Positions 59,801 to 64,000 of a stretch of DNA of 64,000 bases are shown one piece after another. The notes under the pieces are model-generated. The model did not search any database. It was given only the letters and a program-made list of their open reading frames with translations, and was not told where the DNA came from. The translations under genes and the position numbers were made by a program. This stretch comes from Jiangella alkaliphila (lineage in GTDB: Bacteria; Actinomycetota; Actinomycetes; Jiangellales; Jiangellaceae), in assembly GCF_900105925.1 (NCBI RefSeq), contig NZ_LT629791.1, positions 2,763,278 to 2,827,277 of the forward strand, given 5' to 3'. The first letter of the stretch is position 1; the number at the start of each line of letters is the position of its first letter.

Positions 59801-60265
59801 GTTGACGTTGAGCCGGGCGCCGTCACGGCGGATGCGGGCGATCGCCTTGCCGAGCTTGGCCGGCCGCGCGTCGACGACCAGGTGGCCGACCATCTCGCGC
59901 AGCACCCGCCGGGCGATCGGCACGACCAGCCCGGGCGCGACCCGTCCGGCCAGCCCGCCGGCGCGGACGGCGAGGCGCAGGTGCGCGGGCAGGAACGCCG
60001 GGACGTCCGCGGCGAGGTCGCGCAACGCCTGGGCGGCGACCTTCGGGTCCTCCGGCCGGATGACGCCGTCGACGAAGCCGACCGCGAACGGCAACCCCTT
60101 GGGGTCGGCCAGCACCTGGGAGAGCCGCTGGGCGGCGGCGCTCGCGGGATGCCGCGCGGCCTCGTCCAGCCAGCGGCGGACGGTCGCCACGACCTCGTCG
60201 GAGAGCGCCAGCAGGTCGTTCAGCCCGTCCGCTCGTGCGTCGGTGTCGTTCCAGGTCACGGCCAT
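56822..60265 (-). CDS. putA: Bifunctional proline dehydrogenase/P5C dehydrogenase (PutA type)
   Basis: A 1147-residue enzyme oxidising proline to glutamate. The N-terminal proline dehydrogenase barrel (to about 470) shows VSVKVSSTVAPHS, VNLDMEEYRDLELT, KVRVVKGANLPME and LYTPVVHPREFDVAIAYLV. The aldehyde dehydrogenase part (about 500-960) has TPPWNFPVAIPAG, AETSGKNA and the nucleophile in FGHAGQKCSAASLV. A C-terminal extension of about 180 residues follows. ATG 60265 is chosen because the other ATG (60292) touches a -10-like TACCTT (60293-60298). A LysR gene is divergent. Confidence 0.93.
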   Translation of the reverse strand: MAVTWNDTDARADGLNDLLALSDEVVATVRRWLDEAARHPASAAAQRLSQVLADPKGLPFAVGFVDGVIRPEDPKVAAQALRDLAADVPAFLPAHLRLAVRAGGLAGRVAPGLVVPIARRVLREMVGHLVVDARPAKLGKAIARIRRDGARLNVNLLGEAVLGEREARRRLDGTLRLLDRPDVDYVSVKVSSTVAPHSAWAFDDTVAHVVEALTPLYRRAAAASTFVNLDMEEYRDLELTTAVFTTLLGRPEFQDLEAGIVLQAYLPDTLATMIRLQEWAAARRGRGGAPVKVRVVKGANLPMERVEASLRGWPLATWHSKQDTDTNYKRLLDYALRPEHVANVHVGVAGHNLFDLAFAWLLAGRRGVRDGVEVEMLLGMAQGQAEVVRREVGKVRLYTPVVHPREFDVAIAYLVRRLEEGASEENFLSALAGLHDHEELFVRERDRFLASLAALDRAVPRPHRNQDRRDPVGDAVQAEFANVPDTDPALPGNVAWSRDILARAAASTAGVATADAAVVRSEEALDEILGAAAEAGRGWGALTGAQRAAVLRRAAVELERHRAELLEVMAAEAGKTLDQGDPEVSEAIDFANFYAGLAERLDDVDGAVRRPVPLTVVTPPWNFPVAIPAGSTLAALAAGSAVALKPASQAVRCGAVLAEALWAAGVPRDVLRLVRAGESRLGRRLVSDPRVGRVILTGAFETAELFRSFRTDLPLLAETSGKNAIVVTPSADMDLAVRDVVQSAFGHAGQKCSAASLVILVGSVARSRRFRDQLVDAVASLVVGPPTDPTAQMGPLIGPADGKLLRALTTLGPGESWVVRPRQLDDDGRLWSPGVKVGVADGSEYHLTEYFGPVLGIMTAGTLDEAISLQNRVPFGLTAGLHTRDASELATWLDRVEAGNLYVNRGTTGAIVRRQPFGGWKRSAVGAGTKAGGPNYLVGLTDWTPAPSTAPASPLAAGPAALLAAAHAAGLAGTDGLERALRSDAAAWRDEFGVARDVSGLTAERNVFRYLPYPVTVRHESGAPVADLLRVVAAGVLAGAPVTVSAAGELPAVVTSAMTALGVAVSVEAAADWQRRAARLTGRVRLVGGDPVALYEAAGGRPDLAVHAQPVTEAGRVELLPFLREQAVSVTAHRFGSPDPLASTLAG

Positions 60266-60292
60266 GTCCACAGTCTGGTCACCTACTGGCAT

Positions 60293-60328
60293 AAGGTAAA
60301 GCGATGTTTTCTGACGAGTACTCGTCAG
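60293..60328 (-). promoter_or_regulatory. putA promoter region with a perfect 18-bp palindrome
   Basis: CTGACGAGTACTCGTCAG (60311-60328) is a perfect palindrome. It lies 12 bp upstream of the -10-like TACCTT of putA (60293-60298, minus strand) and 27 bp before the LysR start. It is a good operator candidate for the divergent regulator. Confidence 0.7.
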
Positions 60329-60355
60329 ATCTACTTATGAGTGTAGGGAGGCTCC

Positions 60356-61270
60356 GTGCTGGACGTCCGCCGGTTGCGGCTGTTGCGCGAGCTGGCCGTC
60401 CGCGGCACCGTCGCCGACGTCGCCGCGGCCCTGCACCAGAGCCCGTCGTCGGTGTCGCAGCAGCTCACGCTGCTGGAGAAGGAGGCCGGCGTGCCGCTGC
60501 TGCGCAAGGTCGGCCGGCGGCTGCAGCTCACGCCGCAGGCGGAGATCCTGGTCGAGCACACCGCCGCCGTCCTGCAGCGGCTGGAGGAGGCCGAGTCCGA
60601 CCTGCGCGCGTCGCTGCAGGAGGCCACCGGGACCGTCCGCATCGCCGTCTTCCAGTCCGCCGCGCTGGCGCTGATGCCGGACCTGCTGCACACCCTGGCC
60701 GACCGGCATCCGCGGCTGCGCGTCACGATGACGCAGCGCGAGCCGGAGACCGCGCTGATGGAGACGTTCGCCCGCGACTTCGACCTGGTGGTCGCGGAGC
60801 AGTACCCGAACCACGCCGCGCCGTGGCACCCCGAACTGGACCGCGTCGGACTCACCCACGACGCCATCCGGCTGGCCGTCCCGCCCGGCGCGGCGTGGGC
60901 GCACATCACCCAGCTGGCCGACACCGCCGGGCTGCCGTGGGTGGTCGAGCCGCACGGCGCGGCGTCGCGGCACTTCGCCGAGCAGGCCTGCCGGCAGGCC
61001 GGGTTCGAGCCGGATGTGCGGTTCGAGACCGCCGACCTGACCGCGCAGATCGAGCTGATCGAGACCGGCAACGCGGTCGCGCTGATCCCCGACCTCATGT
61101 GGGCCCGGCGGCCGCCGTCCGTGCGGCTGGTCGACCTCGACGGCGTCCCGCACCGGACGGTGTTCACCGCCGCCCGCCGGTCCATGGCCCAGCGGCCGTC
61201 CATCCTCGCCTGCCGCGAGGCGCTGACCGCCGCCGTCGAGGACGGGTCCGGCGCCCGCCGCACTGGTTGA
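60356..61270 (+). CDS. LysR-family regulator
   Basis: A 304-residue LysR-type regulator. The N-terminal winged helix is MLDVRRLRLLRELAVRGTVA, DVAAALHQSPSSVSQQLTLLE; the C-terminal part is a periplasmic-binding-like effector domain. GTG 60356 has a GGGAGG site. It is divergent from putA and SagB with a palindrome between, so it probably controls them, with proline or a derivative as a plausible effector (inference). Confidence 0.9.
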   Translation: MLDVRRLRLLRELAVRGTVADVAAALHQSPSSVSQQLTLLEKEAGVPLLRKVGRRLQLTPQAEILVEHTAAVLQRLEEAESDLRASLQEATGTVRIAVFQSAALALMPDLLHTLADRHPRLRVTMTQREPETALMETFARDFDLVVAEQYPNHAAPWHPELDRVGLTHDAIRLAVPPGAAWAHITQLADTAGLPWVVEPHGAASRHFAEQACRQAGFEPDVRFETADLTAQIELIETGNAVALIPDLMWARRPPSVRLVDLDGVPHRTVFTAARRSMAQRPSILACREALTAAVEDGSGARRTG

Positions 61271-61298
61271 AATCGGACGAATCGGGCATCTTCCGGTC

Positions 61299-62048
61299 AT
61301 GGCGGGAGTTGCGCCGCGATGCCGGGTGATAGTGACGGCGGCCGGGCCACGGATGTGGCCGGTGCTCGAGGAGTGCGCGCTGCCGTCGTTCCGCCGCTAC
61401 GCCGTCCGCTGGGGCTTCGACGTCCACGCCGTGCGGCTGCCCGCCGACGGCGCCGAGGCCGACGCGGCGGCGCAGCGGGCCAAGTGGGCGAAGATCACGC
61501 TGCTGCGTGCCGCGCTGGAGCGCTATGACATTGCCCTCTGGCTCGACGCCGACGTCCTGGTGCTGCGCGACGACGAGGACGTCGTCGCCCACCTGCACCC
61601 CGACGCCTTCCAGGCGCTGGTCCTGGAGCAGGTGCCGTACGAGCACCGGCTCAACCCCAACACCGGGGTCTGGCTGCTGCGCGCCGGACCGGCGGCGACG
61701 GCGCTCCTCGACGCGGTGGAGGCGGCCGGTCCCCAGCCTGGGCCGTGGGCCGACCAGGGCGCCGTCCTCCTGGCCCTGGGCTGGAATCGCGGCGACGAGC
61801 GCTACCACTGGGCCCGGCCGGGCCGCGGCACTCCGTTCCTCGATGGCACCTCCTGGCTGCCGCCCGGCTGGAACCAGCCCTACGTCGCCGGGCGGACCAC
61901 CGCGGAGTGCTACAACAGCGCCGTCGCCTCCTACGCCGACCGGCCGGCGGTGCCGCGCCCGCATGCGCTGCACTTCATGGGCATGACGTCGTCGGCGCGG
62001 CTGCGGCACATGCGCGCCGTCCTCGCCGGGGCCGTGAGGGGAGGGTAA
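61299..62048 (+). CDS. Glycosyltransferase-like protein (GT34-like, nucleotide-diphospho-sugar fold)
   Basis: A 249-residue protein with a GT-A-like pattern: AKWAKITLLRAALERYDIAL then WLDADVLVLRD with the metal-binding DxD, NTGVWLLRAG and a final HFMGM. This resembles galactosyl/xylosyl transferase (GT34-type) proteins, though shorter than eukaryotic ones. There is no membrane segment. Acceptor and donor are unknown. ATG 61299 lies 28 bp after the LysR stop. Confidence 0.75.
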   Translation: MAGVAPRCRVIVTAAGPRMWPVLEECALPSFRRYAVRWGFDVHAVRLPADGAEADAAAQRAKWAKITLLRAALERYDIALWLDADVLVLRDDEDVVAHLHPDAFQALVLEQVPYEHRLNPNTGVWLLRAGPAATALLDAVEAAGPQPGPWADQGAVLLALGWNRGDERYHWARPGRGTPFLDGTSWLPPGWNQPYVAGRTTAECYNSAVASYADRPAVPRPHALHFMGMTSSARLRHMRAVLAGAVRGG

Positions 62049-62066
62049 TTCGGGGGTCCGCGCCGC

Positions 62067-62072
62067 TACGGT
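62067..62072 (+). promoter_or_regulatory. Leaderless-type -10 box
   Basis: TACGGT lies exactly six bases before ATG 62079. Confidence 0.55.
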
Positions 62073-62078
62073 GAACGC

Positions 62079-62717
62079 ATGAGCAGGTCGCGAGGGCGGC
62101 CACGGTACGCAGACGTGCTGACGCCCGCCGAGTGGCGGGTGGTCGACGCCGTCCGGCACGGGATGACCAACAGGCAGATCGCCGACCGGCGCGGCACCAG
62201 CGTCGAAGCGGTGAAGTACCACGTCTCGAACGCGCTGGCGAAGCTCGGCCTGCCCGACCGCCGGGCATTGCGCCACTGGGACGGCGTTCCCGCCGGCAGC
62301 GCGCTGGCGGTCACCAACGAGGGTGAGGACACCATGACCACCACCGACCTGCGCCTCGGGCCCATCGGGCAGATCGCCCGGCCCACGAAGGACATCGAGC
62401 GGGCCGTGGCCTGGTACCGCGACGTGCTCGGGCTACCGCACCTCTACACGTTCGGCGATCTCGCGTTCTTCGACTGCGGCGGCACGCGGCTGTTCCTCAG
62501 CGCGGGCGACGAGGGCGCGGGTGCTGAGCCGTCGCTGCTCTACTTCCGGGTCGGCGACATCCAGGCGGCCCACCGCGAGCTGACCGCGCGCGGCGTCGTG
62601 TTCACCTCGGCGCCGCACCTGATCCACCGCCACGACTCGGGCATGGAGGAGTGGATGGCCCTCTTCACCGACGTCGACGATCAGCTGCTGGCCCTGATGG
62701 CGCAGGTCACGCCCTGA
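62079..62717 (+). CDS. LuxR-type HTH fused to a VOC (glyoxalase-like) domain
   Basis: A 212-residue fusion. Residues 1 to about 68 form a LuxR-type helix-turn-helix (LTPAEWRVVDAVRHGMTNRQ, then GTSVEAVKYHVSNALAKLGL). Residues about 93-210 form a VOC domain (IGQIARPTKDIERAVAWYRD, then YFRVGDIQAAHRELTARGV). A VOC domain here could sense a small molecule or be enzymatic. An internal ATG at 62334 has its own GGTGAGGA site, so the VOC part may also be made alone. The 3' end overlaps the convergent MFS gene by 11 bp. Confidence 0.82.
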   Translation: MSRSRGRPRYADVLTPAEWRVVDAVRHGMTNRQIADRRGTSVEAVKYHVSNALAKLGLPDRRALRHWDGVPAGSALAVTNEGEDTMTTTDLRLGPIGQIARPTKDIERAVAWYRDVLGLPHLYTFGDLAFFDCGGTRLFLSAGDEGAGAEPSLLYFRVGDIQAAHRELTARGVVFTSAPHLIHRHDSGMEEWMALFTDVDDQLLALMAQVTP

Positions 62718-63879
62718 CGCTGCTCTCGCGCCGGGCCGGCAGCAGCGCGGGGATCAGCAGGGCGGCGGTCAGCGCGAAGACGACCGGGTAGCCGGCCCCG
62801 GCCGCGATCAGCCCGGCGCCGGTGGCGCCGACGGCCATGCCGATGTCGTAGGCGGCGTTCCAGATGGCGCTGACGGTGCCGTAGCCCTCAGGCCGCACCC
62901 GCGTGTACATGAGCGCCAGAGTCGCGTTCTGCAGCACCCCGAACCCGGCGCCGAAGACCCCGGCGCCGGCGATGACGGCGGCCGGTACGCCGGTCGCGGT
63001 GACGCCGAGCAGGCCGAGCCCCGACAGCACCAGCCCCGGGACCAGCAGCCGGCCCTGGCCGTAGCGGTCGCCGAGCCGGCCCGCGACCCACCGCGTGGCC
63101 GTCGACGTCGCCGGCTGGACCAGCAGCGCGGCCGCCGCCACCGACGCCGAGCCCGTGGCCAGCGGCAGGAACGTCACCAGCACGCCGATCGCGACCGTCG
63201 ACGCCGCGAAGACCGCCGCAGGCCGGACCAGGCCCGCGTCGCGCAGCCCCGCCAGCACGCCGTGCGACCCGCCGCCCGAGCCCGTCCGGCGGGGCAGCCC
63301 GGGGACGGCCACGAGGCACAGCAGGGTCGCGGCGGCGGTGATGGCGAACACCGTCCCGGCGCCCCACTGCCCGGCCGCCCAGACCCCGAACGGCAGCGCG
63401 ACCAGCGCCGGAACGCCACCGACGACGCCGACCAGCGCCAGCCCCTCGCCGCGGCGGTGCTCGGGCAGCAGCGCCGCCGTCAGTGCGCCGCCCGCGACGA
63501 TGGTGACGCCGAAGCCGAGACCGCGCACGAGGTTCACGCCGACGATGACCGCCAGGTCCGACGACGCCAGGAGCAGCAGCGTGGGCGCGCCGAGCAGCAC
63601 CAGGCCGGCGGTCAGCGCGAACCGGTACCCGAACCGGGCGACCAGCCGCGGCGTGGCGACCTCGCCGGCGATGGACGCGACCAGCAGCGCGCCGGTGGCC
63701 AGGCCCGCGGTGCCGGCCGACCCGGCCGCCTCGGCGACCATCGGGACGACCGAGAGCGGCAGGTAGAAGCCGAGCGACGAGCCGATGATGGTGACGAACC
63801 GGAGCAGCAGCGCCCGGCTGATCAGCGGTGCGTCGAGGGCGGCGGTGGCGGGTGCGAGGGCGATCGTGGCGGTGGTCAT
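62707..63879 (-). CDS. MFS transporter
   Basis: A 390-residue, 12-helix major-facilitator protein resembling drug/metabolite exporters (LLRFVTIIGSSLGFYLPLSV, GRLGDRYGQGRLLVPGLVLS). The substrate is unknown. ATG 63879 has TAGCGT six bases upstream. It is convergent with the HTH-VOC fusion, which might regulate it if the VOC domain senses an exported compound (inference). Confidence 0.85.
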   Translation of the reverse strand: MTTATIALAPATAALDAPLISRALLLRFVTIIGSSLGFYLPLSVVPMVAEAAGSAGTAGLATGALLVASIAGEVATPRLVARFGYRFALTAGLVLLGAPTLLLLASSDLAVIVGVNLVRGLGFGVTIVAGGALTAALLPEHRRGEGLALVGVVGGVPALVALPFGVWAAGQWGAGTVFAITAAATLLCLVAVPGLPRRTGSGGGSHGVLAGLRDAGLVRPAAVFAASTVAIGVLVTFLPLATGSASVAAAALLVQPATSTATRWVAGRLGDRYGQGRLLVPGLVLSGLGLLGVTATGVPAAVIAGAGVFGAGFGVLQNATLALMYTRVRPEGYGTVSAIWNAAYDIGMAVGATGAGLIAAGAGYPVVFALTAALLIPALLPARRESSVRA

Positions 63880-63885
63880 GCCACG

Positions 63886-63946
63886 ACGCTATTGAGAGAT
63901 CGGTCCGGTCGTGAGGGCCAATCGACCCGCACGATACCGGACCGAT
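63886..63946 (-). promoter_or_regulatory. MFS promoter with an 11-bp inverted repeat
   Basis: TAGCGT (63886-63891, minus strand) is six bases before the MFS ATG. ATCGGTCCGGT (63899-63909) is the perfect complement of 63936-63946, spanning the -20 to -60 region; inner GTCGTG/CACGAT extends it. It is a probable operator. Confidence 0.6.
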
Positions 63947-63950
63947 TTAC

Positions 63951-64000
63951 TCAGGCGCTGGCAGTGTTGCCCTTCGACCGGGCGTGGACGGCGTCGATGA
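63951..64000 (-). CDS. Possible C-terminal end of a gene (cut by the window edge)
   Basis: The minus-strand frame gives IDAVHARSKGNTASA and a stop at 63951. It is too short to identify; the codon pattern looks coding. It may be the regulator of the MFS gene. Confidence 0.35.
   Translation of the reverse strand, partial: IDAVHARSKGNTASA

Overview
This is chromosomal DNA from a very GC-rich actinomycete. The evidence is a WhiB7-type regulator with its attenuated leader, a mycoredoxin with a CGYC motif, an AdnAB-type helicase-nuclease, GTG starts, many apparently leaderless promoters, and actinobacterial families such as DUF3107, PPA1309, UPF0182 and DUF2342. From memory, the order from the TetR/DUF3107 pair (about 4.7 kb) to the UPF0182 gene (about 44.9 kb) follows the Mycobacterium tuberculosis Rv3208A to Rv3193c block: DUF3107, TetR, MoeZ, alkyltransferase-like protein, AdnA, AdnB, NudC, mycoredoxin, UvrD2, WhiB7, ABC1 kinase, DUF2342, PDZ-Lon protease, UPF0182. 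The genus cannot be fixed by reading; a Jiangella-like or related actinomycete is only a guess.

Layout. 1-2.45 kb: nested insertion-sequence debris (an IS256-family element inside another IS256-family copy, itself inside an IS1182-family transposase). 2.7-4.7 kb: an SDR oxidoreductase divergent from an MmyB-like regulator. 4.7-8.9 kb: DUF3107, TetR, a small acidic protein, alpha/beta hydrolase, MoeZ and a lipoprotein. 8.9-13.8 kb: two tandem paralogues of a kinase-like/flippase-like membrane protein. 13.8-28.2 kb: a repair and nucleotide-sanitation block (alkyltransferase-like protein, AdnA, AdnB, a double Nudix protein, a truncated DUF222 protein, a membrane EEP hydrolase, DeoD, NudC, mycoredoxin, UvrD2). 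28.2-28.9 kb: whiB7 with a promoter, a leader ORF and an attenuator. 29-45 kb: small zinc-ribbon proteins, ABC1 kinase, a ThiF-like protein, a metalloprotease, Nudix, DUF2342, an NAD-dependent epimerase, MoaE, a sigma factor with a membrane partner, PDZ-Lon, PPA1309 and UPF0182. 45-45.7 kb: a frameshifted GNAT gene and the initiator tRNA. 45.7-64 kb is accessory: a DJ-1-like protein divergent from a GlxA-type regulator, two large LuxR-type ATPases, MFS plus aminotransferase, PutA coupled to a SagB-type dehydrogenase with a divergent LysR gene, a glycosyltransferase-like protein, a LuxR-HTH/VOC fusion and a second MFS exporter.

The least explained material is intergenic. A palindromic element of about 160 bp occurs three times (14.2, 40.7 and 41.1 kb). 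Its stem sequences differ between copies yet remain complementary. Other, unrelated palindromes are packed beside it. The roughly 600 bp gap at 32.26-32.86 kb has two perfect DnaA boxes although no replication-origin genes are nearby. A further palindrome appears to sit in frame inside a LuxR-type coding sequence. No CRISPR array, prophage or rRNA operon was seen.
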